A stretch of 64,000 nt of DNA from the NCBI RefSeq assembly GCF_000708265.2, contig NZ_JCKI01000002.1:248001-312000 (forward strand), written 5' to 3'. This document shows positions 36,867 to 45,512 of the stretch, one piece after another. A program made the translations under genes and the position numbers. Each line of letters opens with the position of its first letter. Within the stretch, counting starts at the first letter, position 1. Origin of the DNA: Pedobacter sp. R20-19 (lineage in GTDB: Bacteria > Bacteroidota > Bacteroidia > Sphingobacteriales > Sphingobacteriaceae). The notes below the pieces were generated by a model, which saw nothing but the letters and a program-made list of their open reading frames with translations, was not told where the DNA came from and did no database searches.

Positions 36867-38378
36867 ATGATAAAGAACACACTACTCCTTATTGCACTTT
36901 TATGGTCGGCAACAGCTGTTCACGCACAAAAGAATTTTAATATTATTCAATATGGTGCAAAAGTCGGAATGGATAATAATGCCATATTTATTCAAAAAGC
37001 GATAGACGAGGCTTCTACTATGGGCGGAGGAAAAGTTACCATTCCAGAAGGGAATTTTGTTACTGGCCCGTTAACTTTAAAAAATAACGTAGAACTCCAT
37101 TTGGTAAAAGGGGCTGTTTTGTTAGGGAGCACCATGCGTAAAGACTACACGCCAGAAAGAATGGCGGTTATCTCTGCCTATGGGCAAAAAAATATCGCCA
37201 TTACAGGTAAAGGTATTATAAATGGCCAGGCACATGAATTGATGTTTAACATGTTCGAGCTGCTTAGAAAAGGAGAATTGCAGGATACGCAATACCTGGC
37301 CAAACGCCCCCGTGAAGAAAACAGGCCTAATCTTATATTCTTTAAAGGGTGCCAGGGTGTTCGCGTAATAGGAATTACACTGAAGGATGCCGCTAGCTGG
37401 GTACAGAATTATAAAGAGTGCAACAATGTCGTAATCGATAGTATGACCGTATTGAGCACCGCCTATTGGAACAATGATGCCATTGATATTGTAGACTCTA
37501 AAAAGGTACGCATTACCAACAGTTATTTTAATGCTGCTGATGATGCTATCTGTCTGAAATCGGAAATTAAGGATGGTTTTTGTGAAGATGTGTGGATTGA
37601 AAACTGCATCATGCGATCTAGTGCAAACGGATTTAAAATTGGTACCGCTTCTCTCGGTGGCTTCAGGAATATTACCGCTAAAAATCTTACTGTTTTTGAT
37701 ACTTACCGTTCTGCAGTTGCGATTGAAGCTGTTGATGGAGGCTTTTTAGAAAATATTAAGGTTACGAATGTGCGTGGAAAGAATACCGGAAACGCCGTAT
37801 TCATCAGGCTTGGTCATAGAAATCAGGATGAAAGATATAGCTCCATTAAAAATGTATGGATTGAGGATGTGAAGGTAGAGGTTCCGGCAGGTAAGCCAGA
37901 TATTGGTTATCCCCTTGAAGGGCCTGCACCAAAAGTAGCTGCACATAATCTGGTACCCGCCTCCATTACAGGGCTACCAGGTCATTTGGTAGAAAACGTT
38001 ACCTTAAAAGATATCGAAATCTCTTATGGCGGTGGAGCTACCAAATCAAAGGCCTACCACAGTATTGATTCGTTATCTACAGTAACAGAAAATGCTGCAG
38101 GTTATCCGGAATTTACCATGTTTGGCGAATTACCATCCTGGGGATTATACGTAAGACATGCAAAAGATATTAAACTGATTAATGTTAAAATAAGCCTAAA
38201 AGCTGCTGATTTCCGTCCGGCTATGATTTTTGATGATGTTTCTGGATTAAAACTGAATGACCTGAGTATTCCAGAAGATGCCGTACTTCCGGTAATTGTT
38301 TATAGAAATACAAATCAATTATCTACCTCCGGGTTAAAGATTCCTAAAGCTGCAGAAGCAACAGTAATTAAAAAATAA
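36867..38378 (+). CDS. Glycoside hydrolase family 28 (polygalacturonase-like)
   Basis: A 503-residue secreted right-handed beta-helix enzyme. A signal peptide ends near residue 20 (AVHAQ). The N-terminus has the family start FNIIQYGAKVGMDNNAIFIQKAIDEAS. The GH28 catalytic region reads NNDAIDIVDSKKVRITNSYF followed by ADDAICLKSE, supplying the Asp residues; the later loop SANGFKIGTASLGGFRNI stands where many members have GHGxSIGS. That change suggests an exo-acting or rhamnogalacturonan/pectin-related specificity rather than a classical endo-polygalacturonase. It lies between susD and the GH29 gene with its own terminator. Confidence 0.88.
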   Translation: MIKNTLLLIALLWSATAVHAQKNFNIIQYGAKVGMDNNAIFIQKAIDEASTMGGGKVTIPEGNFVTGPLTLKNNVELHLVKGAVLLGSTMRKDYTPERMAVISAYGQKNIAITGKGIINGQAHELMFNMFELLRKGELQDTQYLAKRPREENRPNLIFFKGCQGVRVIGITLKDAASWVQNYKECNNVVIDSMTVLSTAYWNNDAIDIVDSKKVRITNSYFNAADDAICLKSEIKDGFCEDVWIENCIMRSSANGFKIGTASLGGFRNITAKNLTVFDTYRSAVAIEAVDGGFLENIKVTNVRGKNTGNAVFIRLGHRNQDERYSSIKNVWIEDVKVEVPAGKPDIGYPLEGPAPKVAAHNLVPASITGLPGHLVENVTLKDIEISYGGGATKSKAYHSIDSLSTVTENAAGYPEFTMFGELPSWGLYVRHAKDIKLINVKISLKAADFRPAMIFDDVSGLKLNDLSIPEDAVLPVIVYRNTNQLSTSGLKIPKAAEATVIKK

Positions 38379-38383
38379 AATTT

Positions 38384-38408
38384 TCTGCCGTGCCTTAGTT
38401 ACGGCAGA
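38384..38408 (+). terminator. Terminator after the GH28 gene
   Basis: TCTGCCGT / ACGGCAGA, 8 perfect pairs with a 9-nt loop, then TTTATT. Directly downstream of the GH28 stop codon. Confidence 0.75.
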
Positions 38409-38583
38409 TTTATTCTGGTCCATCAGTAGGTTGTCAAGAGTCGTTTGTGCTTTTGCTATCTCGAAATCTATTCTCTGATTTCTAGCAAAAATTAGCAAAT
38501 TTATGGTTAGGCTATTTAGTGAAAAGTCGGATCAGTACAATAATTTGTCGCACTGATACAAGAATTGTAAGTAGGGAGGCATG

Positions 38584-38591
38584 TATATTTG
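38584..38591 (+). promoter_or_regulatory. Likely -7 element of the GH29 gene
   Basis: TATATTTG fits TAnnTTTG and lies 27 nt before the chosen ATG. The -33 element is weak (TTG at 38565). Upstream, ATCAGT ... ACTGAT (38531-38556) is a possible inverted-repeat operator. Confidence 0.45.
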
Positions 38592-38618
38592 TTTCTAATC
38601 TTTTTTGCCAAATATATT

Positions 38619-40280
38619 ATGAAGAGACGAACATTACTTAGGTACATTGCGGCAGGTATCCCCGGACTTTATCTTACACAGGCTGCCAATGCATCATTAC
38701 TCCAACATATTATAGGTAGCCCCAATACTGGTTTGCCAGAGGGTTCCTTTCAACCCACTTGGGAATCCTTAAAAAACTATCAGACACCCGAGTGGTTTCG
38801 CGATGCAAAATTTGGGATGTGGGCACATTGGGGGCCTCAGTGCCAGCCAGAGGCAGGCGACTGGTACGCCAGGCATATGTATATGGAAGGTTCCGGTCAA
38901 TACAAGTTTCACCTTAAAAAATATGGTCATCCCTCAAAATTTGGTTTTAAGGATGTGATTAATACCTGGAAAGCAGAAAAATGGGATCCACAGGCCATTG
39001 TAGATCTTTATCACCGCACAGGCGCAAAATATTTTATGGCGTTGGCTAACCATCATGATAATCTGGATTTATATGACAGTACTTACCAGAAAAACTGGAA
39101 TTCTACCAAAGTTGGCCCCAAAAAAGATATTGTTAAAGGCTGGTCTGATGCAGCCCGCAAAAGAGGGTTACACTTTGGCGTAAGCGTACATGCGGCACAT
39201 ACCTGGAGCTGGCTGGAAACAGCGCAACGTTCGGATAAAACGGGGCCGCTGGCAGGTGTTCCATATGATGGAAAGCTTACAAAAGCTCAGGGTAAAGGCC
39301 AATGGTGGGAGGGGCTTGATCCTCAGGAACTTTATGCCCAGAACCATGCTTTAGGGAAAGATAGCCTGGATGATGGTGCCATACATCGCCAATGGAATTG
39401 GGGCAATGGTGTGAGCATACCCGATCAAAAATATATCGAAAAATTTTATAAACGTACAATCGAACTCATTGATAAATATGGGCCAGACATGGTTTATTTT
39501 GATGATTCTCAACTTCCGTTATGGCCAATTAGTGATGCCGGACTAAAGATCGCATCTCATTTCTATAATAAAAGTATAAAGGACAAAGGAAGCCTTCAGG
39601 CAGTAATTACAGGTAAAATTCTGGATGTGGAACAGCGTAAGGCTATGGTATGGGATATTGAGCGGGGGCAAAGCAATGCCATTGAGCCGCTTCCATGGCA
39701 AACTGATACTTGTATAGGAGATTGGCATTATAACCGGGAAGTTTATAATCAGAACAGGTACAAGACTCCACAGTCTGTTATACATACACTTATCGATGTG
39801 GTCAGTAAAAATGGAAACCTGATGTTAAACATACCATTAAGGGGTGACGGAACCATGGATGAACTGGAAACTAAAATTGTAGAAGAGATTGGCCAATGGA
39901 TGCGGGAGAATGGTGAAAGTATTTACAAAACCCGCCCCTGGAAGATTTTTGGTGAAGGTCCGGCACAAGAAGCTGCAGCAGCACTCACTGCACAAGGTTT
40001 TAATGAAGGTAAGGGTAAGCCATTTAGTGTAGAAGATATTAGGTTTGCCACAAAAGGAGATGTTTTGTTTGCAACTGTATTGTCTGTGCCGAAGCAAGGC
40101 TCAGTATTGATTAAAAGCCTGGCAGATAACAGCACACATTATAAACAGAAAATTAATAAGGTGGAGTTAGTTGCAACAGGTGCACCCTTGCAGTTTTCAC
40201 GTACAGCAGAAGGCTTGAAGGTAATCTTTCCTGAAAACAGCAAACTGCCATCCTTCGCCGTTCCAATAAAAATTAGTTAA
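38619..40280 (+). CDS. Alpha-L-fucosidase, glycoside hydrolase family 29
   Basis: A 553-residue GH29 enzyme, expected to release alpha-L-fucose. ATG 38619 begins a Tat-like signal (KRRTLLRYIAAGIPGLYL), although only two Arg are present and Sec export is possible. The catalytic TIM barrel shows FGMWAHWGPQC near residue 70, YFMALANHHDNLDLY near 140, and MVYFDDS near 295, where the first Asp should be the nucleophile. A C-terminal beta domain starts near residue 430. Fucose decorates plant pectin side chains and xyloglucan, which fits the GH78 and GH28 neighbours. An upstream in-frame ATG (38589) gives a hydrophobic extension before KRR and is less likely. Confidence 0.92.
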   Translation: MKRRTLLRYIAAGIPGLYLTQAANASLLQHIIGSPNTGLPEGSFQPTWESLKNYQTPEWFRDAKFGMWAHWGPQCQPEAGDWYARHMYMEGSGQYKFHLKKYGHPSKFGFKDVINTWKAEKWDPQAIVDLYHRTGAKYFMALANHHDNLDLYDSTYQKNWNSTKVGPKKDIVKGWSDAARKRGLHFGVSVHAAHTWSWLETAQRSDKTGPLAGVPYDGKLTKAQGKGQWWEGLDPQELYAQNHALGKDSLDDGAIHRQWNWGNGVSIPDQKYIEKFYKRTIELIDKYGPDMVYFDDSQLPLWPISDAGLKIASHFYNKSIKDKGSLQAVITGKILDVEQRKAMVWDIERGQSNAIEPLPWQTDTCIGDWHYNREVYNQNRYKTPQSVIHTLIDVVSKNGNLMLNIPLRGDGTMDELETKIVEEIGQWMRENGESIYKTRPWKIFGEGPAQEAAAALTAQGFNEGKGKPFSVEDIRFATKGDVLFATVLSVPKQGSVLIKSLADNSTHYKQKINKVELVATGAPLQFSRTAEGLKVIFPENSKLPSFAVPIKIS

Positions 40281-40324
40281 TTGGTAAACGGGCTACATAT
40301 CTTAATTTACTCCTTATTAATAAT

Positions 40325-40351
40325 GGTCGGAATTTTTTCCGACCTTTTTTT
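40325..40351 (+). terminator. Strong intrinsic terminator after GH29
   Basis: GGTCGGAA-TTTT-TTCCGACC, 8 perfect pairs and a tetraloop, followed by TTTTTTT. A textbook rho-independent terminator. Confidence 0.9.
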
Positions 40352-40496
40352 GTATTGATGGTCAGCAGTAATATTTTGAATGATCTATAAATAATGATCA
40401 GAATGTTTTGAAGCATGCACTGCATTTGATATATTCATTGCGCACTAAATAACCTCCTGTAAGATGGAAAGGAAGATTTAGAATGCAGTCGTACTC

Positions 40497-41366
40497 ATGA
40501 AATTTATAAAAAACCATTTTCATCTTTTAAATGCTGATGCCGTAAGATTAGGAAACAGCTGGAATTTTATCAATGTAATTAGTCCTTACTACAGGCTTTA
40601 TTACATTGAAGATGGAGCAGGTTATATCAATAGTCCAGCCGGACGAACTACGCTCACCGCAGGCCATCTGTATCTTATTCCCAGTTTTACCCTTTGTGAT
40701 TTGCATTGTGATGGTTATTTATCGCAATATTTTGTGCAGTTTTTTGAAGAGTCGCCAAATGGAATTTCTTTATTTGGCCATTGCAGGGAGATTTTAAGAG
40801 TACCAGCATCTGTTATTGATGTCAGTAATTTTAAAAGGTTGCTTGAGGTTAATCCAGGAAGAGGAATTAACCGGTCCGATAACCCAAAAGTATACGAAAA
40901 AGATGTTTATTATAAGGAGTATACCAAATTGAATGAACTTCAAACAGCTTCTACTCAATTTGAAACCCAGGGCATCATTTTGCAACTGCTATCGAGGTTT
41001 ATGAAGTCAGAAAGATTTGGTATCTCCAATCAGGAGGCCATACCTTCTGCAGTTCTGGCGGCAATCAGTTACATACAGATTAATATTGCAAAGCCACTCA
41101 AGGTAAGTCAACTGGCATCCGATGCAAATTTAAATACTGATTATTTCTCACGGATCTTTCATCGATATGCTGGCAAAAGCCCTGTTAATTTTATTCTGGA
41201 AAAGCGTATTGAAAGGGCTCAATATTTGATTATTACTACCAATATGCAATATGGAGAAATTGCTAAATTAACAGGCTTTGAAAACCAGCAATACTTCTCA
41301 AGGATATTTAGAAAAATCACCGGACTGAGTCCGAAAGAGTACCGGAACCAAAACCCTGGTTACTAA
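40497..41366 (+). CDS. AraC family transcriptional regulator
   Basis: A 289-residue regulator. An N-terminal cupin-like sensing domain covers residues ~15-100 (YYRLYYIEDGAGYINSPAGRTTLTAGHLYLIPSF). A C-terminal AraC/XylS DNA-binding domain (~185-285) has two helix-turn-helix units: LKVSQLASDANLNTDYFSRIFHRYAG and YGEIAKLTGFENQQYFSRIFRK, and ends in GLSPKEYR. It lies directly after the fucosidase on the same strand and is probably the local sugar-responsive activator of the GH genes that are not controlled by the sigma/FecR pair. The ligand is likely a mono- or disaccharide from the substrate. Confidence 0.93.
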   Translation: MKFIKNHFHLLNADAVRLGNSWNFINVISPYYRLYYIEDGAGYINSPAGRTTLTAGHLYLIPSFTLCDLHCDGYLSQYFVQFFEESPNGISLFGHCREILRVPASVIDVSNFKRLLEVNPGRGINRSDNPKVYEKDVYYKEYTKLNELQTASTQFETQGIILQLLSRFMKSERFGISNQEAIPSAVLAAISYIQINIAKPLKVSQLASDANLNTDYFSRIFHRYAGKSPVNFILEKRIERAQYLIITTNMQYGEIAKLTGFENQQYFSRIFRKITGLSPKEYRNQNPGY

Positions 41367-41397
41367 AATTATTATTTATTTATCCTTTAGCAATCTG

Positions 41398-41516
41398 TCA
41401 TTGCCGAACCGAAGGGTGGGGCTTAGTGATGGCGTGAAGCAATCTGATTCGCTACAATAGATTGCTTCGTTGGCTTGAAAAAGCCTCCTCGCAAGGACGA
41501 AGAGGCAAAGCGGCAA
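41398..41516. repeat. ~120-bp intergenic palindromic repeat, copy 1
   Basis: First of two copies with a ~129-bp period. It contains the perfect stem GAAGCAATCT / AGATTGCTTC (41436-41445 and 41459-41468). The outer ends (TCATTGC... and ...CGAAGAGGC) also tend to pair. This is the style of dispersed REP/MITE-like repeats seen between Pedobacter genes. Confidence 0.75.
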
Positions 41517-41527
41517 CAGAGAATTCA

Positions 41528-41645
41528 TCATTGCGAACCGAAGGATAGGGTTTAATGATGGCGTGAAGCAATCTGATTCGCTATAATTGATTGCTTTGTT
41601 TGCTTGAAAAAGCCGTCTTGCGATGACGAGGAGGCAAAGTGGCAT
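41528..41645. repeat. ~120-bp intergenic palindromic repeat, copy 2
   Basis: Second copy, most bases identical to copy 1 but with scattered substitutions and a 1-nt deletion near its start. Its inner stem GAAGCAATC / GATTGCTTT has one mismatch. The minus strand reads as a 90-residue open frame with an internal repeat, which is an artefact of the repeat. Confidence 0.75.
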
Positions 41646-41888
41646 CAAATATTACTCATAGCTTATTTTATATCAGTTTCGTGCTACCTTCTAATAGAAT
41701 ATCTGCCTAAATGCATTAAAATCTAAACAATAACGGTGTAGGAAGTGATTCATCACAAAAGATAAGCAACATGTTTTGGTCGACGTAATGCAGCAGTTGA
41801 TCGGCACATCTTCAGCATGGGCATCAATTCTTTAAAAAGTGAATATTCTGGTACTTCATTTGGCTAGGTTTAGGTAAACATAAGGAAA
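41646..41888. other. Leader of the 41889 gene
   Basis: 243 bp with no coding pattern or clear hairpin. It should hold the promoter of the secreted Asn-rich protein. Confidence 0.35.
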
Positions 41889-42440
41889 ATGAAAAGAATA
41901 ATATTTGCGGTTTTATTGGGAGTAGCTTCTATAAACAGCATGAGTGTAAAAGCTCAAACTAGTATAAGTATCAATATTGGTCAGCAACCAGAATGGGGCC
42001 CTTCGGGATATAACCATGTAGATTATTATTATCTACCAGATATTGATGCCTATTATAATGTGCCAGCCAAACAATATATTTACCAGGAAAATGGTGCATG
42101 GGTTTGGAGAAACAATTTACCTTCAAGATACAGTAATTATGATCTGTATAGCGGGTACAAAGTAGTGATGAATAAACCCAAACCTTATCTTTCACATTCT
42201 AGCCATGTAGGCCAGTATAGTAAATACAAAAACTATAAATCACAGCAGCCGATAATCAGAAATAGCCATGATAACCGAGGGGTAAATAACGGGGATAGAA
42301 ATAATGAACAGGCTAAGAGGCCTTCAAAATCAAAACCTGCACAATTGGGTAAAGGCAATAATAAAAGGAATGTGGATGTAAGAAATGAAAGTCCAAGGGG
42401 AAATAATAATAATCCCAACAGGAATAGAGGCAGAAACTAA
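41889..42440 (+). CDS. Hypothetical secreted Tyr/Asn-rich protein
   Basis: A 183-residue protein with a clear signal peptide (cleavage near SVKAQ, residue 23). The mature N-terminal half is Tyr-rich and ordered (PEWGPSGYNHVDYYYLPDIDAYYNVPAKQYIY), a block I have seen in small periplasmic proteins of Bacteroidota without known function. From residue ~115 the chain is Asn/Lys/Arg/Gln-rich, basic and probably disordered (ending NPNRNRGRN). It is monocistronic and followed by a strong terminator. A role in the envelope or in binding an acidic polymer is plausible from charge only. Confidence 0.75.
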   Translation: MKRIIFAVLLGVASINSMSVKAQTSISINIGQQPEWGPSGYNHVDYYYLPDIDAYYNVPAKQYIYQENGAWVWRNNLPSRYSNYDLYSGYKVVMNKPKPYLSHSSHVGQYSKYKNYKSQQPIIRNSHDNRGVNNGDRNNEQAKRPSKSKPAQLGKGNNKRNVDVRNESPRGNNNNPNRNRGRN

Positions 42441-42459
42441 ATCGGATTTTTGTAATAGG

Positions 42460-42495
42460 AGAGGCTTTGGAGTTTAATTCTAAGCCTCTTTTTTT
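42460..42495 (+). terminator. Intrinsic terminator
   Basis: AGAGGCTT / AAGCCTCT, 8 perfect pairs with a 14-nt loop, merging into an 8-T run. Ends the gene at 41889. Confidence 0.85.
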
Positions 42496-42575
42496 AGTTT
42501 CTATCCACTTATCAATGCCTTTTTCCTGTTAAGGTTAATATCGGGAATTTATGAAGATAGAGTGGCTAAATGCTG

Positions 42576-43397
42576 TTATCTGGTTACAGTAAAAATAAGC
42601 ACGGCTAAGTTTACTACGACTAATAATGGTTGTAAAATATTATTTAAACTTTGTAATTTATCGCTGGTTGCAGCACTTTTTGTAGGTTGTAATACGATAA
42701 TGTCATGATTCTGAAGGATTAGTTTTTTACTGGCTAAACTATTGATGTCGTTTAGGTTCACATAAATTAATTCCGGATTTGCACGGTCACCACGGATAAT
42801 TTTTAAGGTTTTCGGGTCTGCTGATTTGCTGATTCCGCCAGCTTCACCAATAATATCAATCAAGGTGGTATTATCACGTTCTAGCAAGAAATTTCCTTGC
42901 TTGCCAAATTCACCCAGTAACGTTACTTTAAGATTGACTACGCTAAGTTCTATAATGGGTTCTTTTAATAGTTTAGTTTTATAAATATCCTGGATTTTAA
43001 TGGCTGCTTCTCGTCGGCTTAATCCGGCAACTTCAATCTTACCAATGGCGGGTAAATTCACTTTACCGTCTAAATCTACAGGATAAGAAAGCACATTTTG
43101 TATACCACCTTGCGCATTTTGGTTATTATTGGCACCGGTATTTGCAGAACTGCCAGTTGTTGCACCAAATTCAAAATTTTGAACATTTCGAATGGCCAAC
43201 TGATCATTCACCTTTATTTTATAGTAGGCATCGCTAATGCCCTGATCATTTACCACATAAACCTGCTTAATCGTGTCAGTTACAATATCTGATGGGGCAT
43301 TAAATAAGGTGCGTTCTTTACGAACGCCACAGCTGGCAAGAGATACAATTATTATACTAAGGAACAGAAAGTTGAAGCGTGATTTTAGATATGGCAT
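42576..43397 (-). CDS. Polysaccharide export outer-membrane lipoprotein (Wza-like)
   Basis: A 273-residue polysaccharide biosynthesis/export protein. A lipoprotein signal ends in VSLASC (Cys near residue 23). The Poly_export domain (~55-150) includes YKIKVNDQLAIRNVQ and SYPVDLDGKVNLPAIGKIEVAGL, and an SLBB-like domain follows (KVTLLGEFGKQGNFLLERDNTTLIDIIGEAGGIS). A C-terminal hydrophobic helix (PLLVVVNLAVLIFTV) could be the outer-membrane-spanning segment. It forms or gates the exit channel for an exopolysaccharide. No Wzc-type kinase gene is adjacent. It is divergent from the first of the six small sorted proteins. Confidence 0.93.
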   Translation of the reverse strand: MPYLKSRFNFLFLSIIIVSLASCGVRKERTLFNAPSDIVTDTIKQVYVVNDQGISDAYYKIKVNDQLAIRNVQNFEFGATTGSSANTGANNNQNAQGGIQNVLSYPVDLDGKVNLPAIGKIEVAGLSRREAAIKIQDIYKTKLLKEPIIELSVVNLKVTLLGEFGKQGNFLLERDNTTLIDIIGEAGGISKSADPKTLKIIRGDRANPELIYVNLNDINSLASKKLILQNHDIIVLQPTKSAATSDKLQSLNNILQPLLVVVNLAVLIFTVTR

Positions 43398-43827
43398 AAC
43401 AATGGCTAATATGTTTCAAAAGTCTAAATGTAGCACAAAAATACAATTTAATATTTTTTTAGTGCAACATGCAATGCTAACTGATGGTTACAGATTTTTA
43501 CATGACAGAATTCTTTACTTAATGAAATTTTTAGGCACATGATTTTATAAAGTCCTTGAAAAACTGAGATTTAATTCTTTTAGTGTTATTAATAGCAACA
43601 AGTATGGCCTTGTTTAAATTGCAAATATAAACCACTTGACATTTATCAATATGTAGGTTGTTTGTATGATAAGTAAGCCTTAATTTCGTTTATTTGTATT
43701 GTAAAATTTTGATAAGGTAAATTACTATCGTTTATTCGTTTTTTAATTTCTCAATTTAAATTTCTGAATAATATTCAGTTGTTAAAGGATAGTTGATATT
43801 AAACATGCAGACGCAGTGTACGGCAAC
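43398..43827. other. Long non-coding region left of the first sorted-protein gene
   Basis: 430 bp, very AT-rich. It holds the Wza-like gene promoter and, from about 43630, sequence resembling the region 44675-44760 upstream of the second gene (shared CACTTGA.ATTT.TCAA and TTTGTATGAT motifs). This shows that the two leaders arose by duplication. No gene is supported. Confidence 0.5.
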
Positions 43828-43920
43828 TTAACTTTCATTTTTTGCGACCATATTTTGCTTAAGGCGGTATAACAGTGATTGCCCCCTTTTGTAATCATCC
43901 CTAATAAATACTTATTGTAG
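43828..43920 (+). promoter_or_regulatory. Conserved ~93-bp leader element, copy 1
   Basis: Shared with 44786-44874. A 20-nt block (43828-43847, starting TTAACTTTC) and a 34-nt block (43887-43920, containing TAATCATCCCTAATAAATAC) are identical in both copies, while the bases between and around them differ. AATAA-ATAC-TTATT in the second block can form a small stem. It lies ~180 bp upstream of the start codon. Confidence 0.6.
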
Positions 43921-44098
43921 TTACGTAATCGGTTTCCTCTACAGAAAACTTGATTCAATGTTTCAATGGATTATATATCATGCTTTGGTATATCATCCGG
44001 ATTGAATCCAATAAGTAATCCAAATTATTTTTTTCTTAGGATTTTTTTGTGACTGTTCATCCCACAGATAACGCAATTAATCAGTTTAACAATGTGGA

Positions 44099-44545
44099 AT
44101 GTTATTACTTAACAAAACAAAAAAGCATGTGTATAGTATGCTAATCAGCTTATGTGTATGTGCCTTATTTAGTCAAAATGTACATGCAGCGAATGGTTGC
44201 CGATACCAGGGAAGAGTTTATTACAATCGGGCTACCAATCCGCCAAACAATAAATATGAGTATTATACTAATGAGTCTTGGATTCAATTTTCATCAAATA
44301 CCAGCTGTAATTCTGTCGGCAATCAAAGCGCTACTTATGTACTGAGTAGTACTGTTACAAATAGAACTGCAAAAGGTGGGAGATGTTATGTGAATTATGC
44401 AAATACTTATACTATTGGTTCAGCCGTTACCTTTCCTCGAACATATCAATGCCCTATCGATAACCTGATTATTTACCTCATGATTGCTATATTGCCCTTA
44501 GTATACTACTCCTTCAGAAAGCAGTTTTTAATTAAAGTTAAGTAG
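44099..44545 (+). CDS. Small four-Cys secreted protein with CPIDN-helix-RK C-terminal sorting tail (1 of 6)
   Basis: A 148-residue protein of no family I can name. The signal peptide ends near residue 30 (QNVHA). The mature part has Cys34 (in NGC), Cys70, Cys96 and Cys118, then the tail CPIDN, a ~19-residue hydrophobic helix (LIIYLMIAILPLVYYSF) and the basic end RKQFLIKVK. Cys spacing matches the gene at 45069 almost exactly (34/70/95/119), so the two are close paralogues with duplicated leaders. The tripartite tail resembles exosortase-type sorting signals, suggesting transfer to the cell surface after cleavage near the CPID motif. Neighbours are a Wza-like export gene on the left and more family members on the right. 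Confidence 0.8.
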   Translation: MLLLNKTKKHVYSMLISLCVCALFSQNVHAANGCRYQGRVYYNRATNPPNNKYEYYTNESWIQFSSNTSCNSVGNQSATYVLSSTVTNRTAKGGRCYVNYANTYTIGSAVTFPRTYQCPIDNLIIYLMIAILPLVYYSFRKQFLIKVK

Positions 44546-44785
44546 ATAAAGCTGGGGCAAATCAGAATTAAATCGGTTATCATTTTTATTTTACTAATTT
44601 ATAAAGACGTTGCAAATCTGATGTTTAACAATTTTATGCCTGTTTTATATAAATTATACTATATCTAGTATAAAGCACTTGATATTTGTCAACATATTAA
44701 GTATTTGTATGATATATCAGCCTTAATATGCTTTCATTTGTAAAGTGAATTTTAATTAGGAAAGCGCACGTATTAACTCCTCCAA
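44546..44785. other. Non-coding region between sorted-protein genes 1 and 2
   Basis: 240 bp without a gene. From about 44675 it is the diverged duplicate of the sequence left of gene 1. No terminator is obvious. Confidence 0.4.
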
Positions 44786-44874
44786 TTAACTTTCATTTTT
44801 TGCGAACATATTTTACAAAAGGTGTAACAACAGTACCACTTTTTGTAATCATCCCTAATAAATACTTATTGTAG
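44786..44874 (+). promoter_or_regulatory. Conserved ~89-bp leader element, copy 2
   Basis: Same two identical blocks as at 43828-43920 (here 44786-44805 and 44841-44874), ~195 bp before the start codon of gene 2. Between the blocks the two copies differ by substitutions and small indels, so the blocks themselves seem to be under constraint. Confidence 0.6.
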
Positions 44875-45068
44875 TGAAATCTTTATTCTTATTATCAATA
44901 AGGAGATTTCTGAGTTCAAATAGACAAATGTATATCATGCATTAGTCTGGTCTCAATTGAACTGAATAAGTAAGTTTTAATTTATTGTTTTTTAAATTTT
45001 ACACAGGATTTTTTTTGTAAACTGCAGATCCGGCAGGTTGCACAAAGATTCGATTTATTAGGTTCTTT

Positions 45069-45512
45069 ATGTTACCATTTAACAAAATGAAAAAGCTTTC
45101 GCTTAGGTCATTAGTTTTTACATTTTTCTTTTTAGTGTTTAGTCAGGTTACTTTTGCTACGCCGGGATGTAGATACCCACCTTACATCTTTTACGTCATT
45201 AATCAGTCCGCTCCGCAAGATGGTAAAGAATACTATACAAGGGATAAATATCAATTAGTTACTAGTACTGTTGACTGTAGTACGACTGCCAATCAAAACC
45301 TTAGTTATATAAAAAGCTCTGAAATTACACTAAGAAGTAGTACTATCGATTGTCGTACGTATCTTGGTGGTTCAAATGCTTATTATAGAGGTACCGCAAT
45401 AGAGTTTACCATCGTATATCATTGCCCTATTGATGATTATATTCCTTATATTTTGCTAGCCATACTTCCTGCTGCATTCTATTTCTCCAGAAAACGAATG
45501 GTATTTAATTAA
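45069..45512 (+). CDS. Small four-Cys secreted protein with CPIDDY-helix-RK C-terminal sorting tail (2 of 6)
   Basis: A 147-residue paralogue of the gene at 44099. The signal peptide ends near residue 30 (QVTFA). Cys34 lies in PGC, followed by Cys70, Cys95 and Cys119; the tail is CPIDDYIPYILLAILPAAFY, then SRKRMVFN. KEYYTRDKYQ aligns with KYEYYTNESW of the first paralogue. The four cysteines could form two disulfides in the periplasm. The C-terminal helix with flanking Asp-Asp and Arg-Lys marks it as a probable sorted or membrane-anchored protein rather than a free secreted one. No function is known to me. Confidence 0.8.
   Translation: MLPFNKMKKLSLRSLVFTFFFLVFSQVTFATPGCRYPPYIFYVINQSAPQDGKEYYTRDKYQLVTSTVDCSTTANQNLSYIKSSEITLRSSTIDCRTYLGGSNAYYRGTAIEFTIVYHCPIDDYIPYILLAILPAAFYFSRKRMVFN

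Noticed and set aside
41376-41648. 90-residue minus-strand frame with an internal repeat (CLLVIARRLFQAN / CLFVLARRLFQAN)
   Set aside because: It is the translation of the two intergenic palindromic repeats; there is no start context and the repeats are non-coding in style.
43098-43542. Open frames on the plus strand over and next to the Wza-like gene
   Set aside because: They are antisense to a well-supported gene or run into AT-rich leader sequence without protein-like composition.
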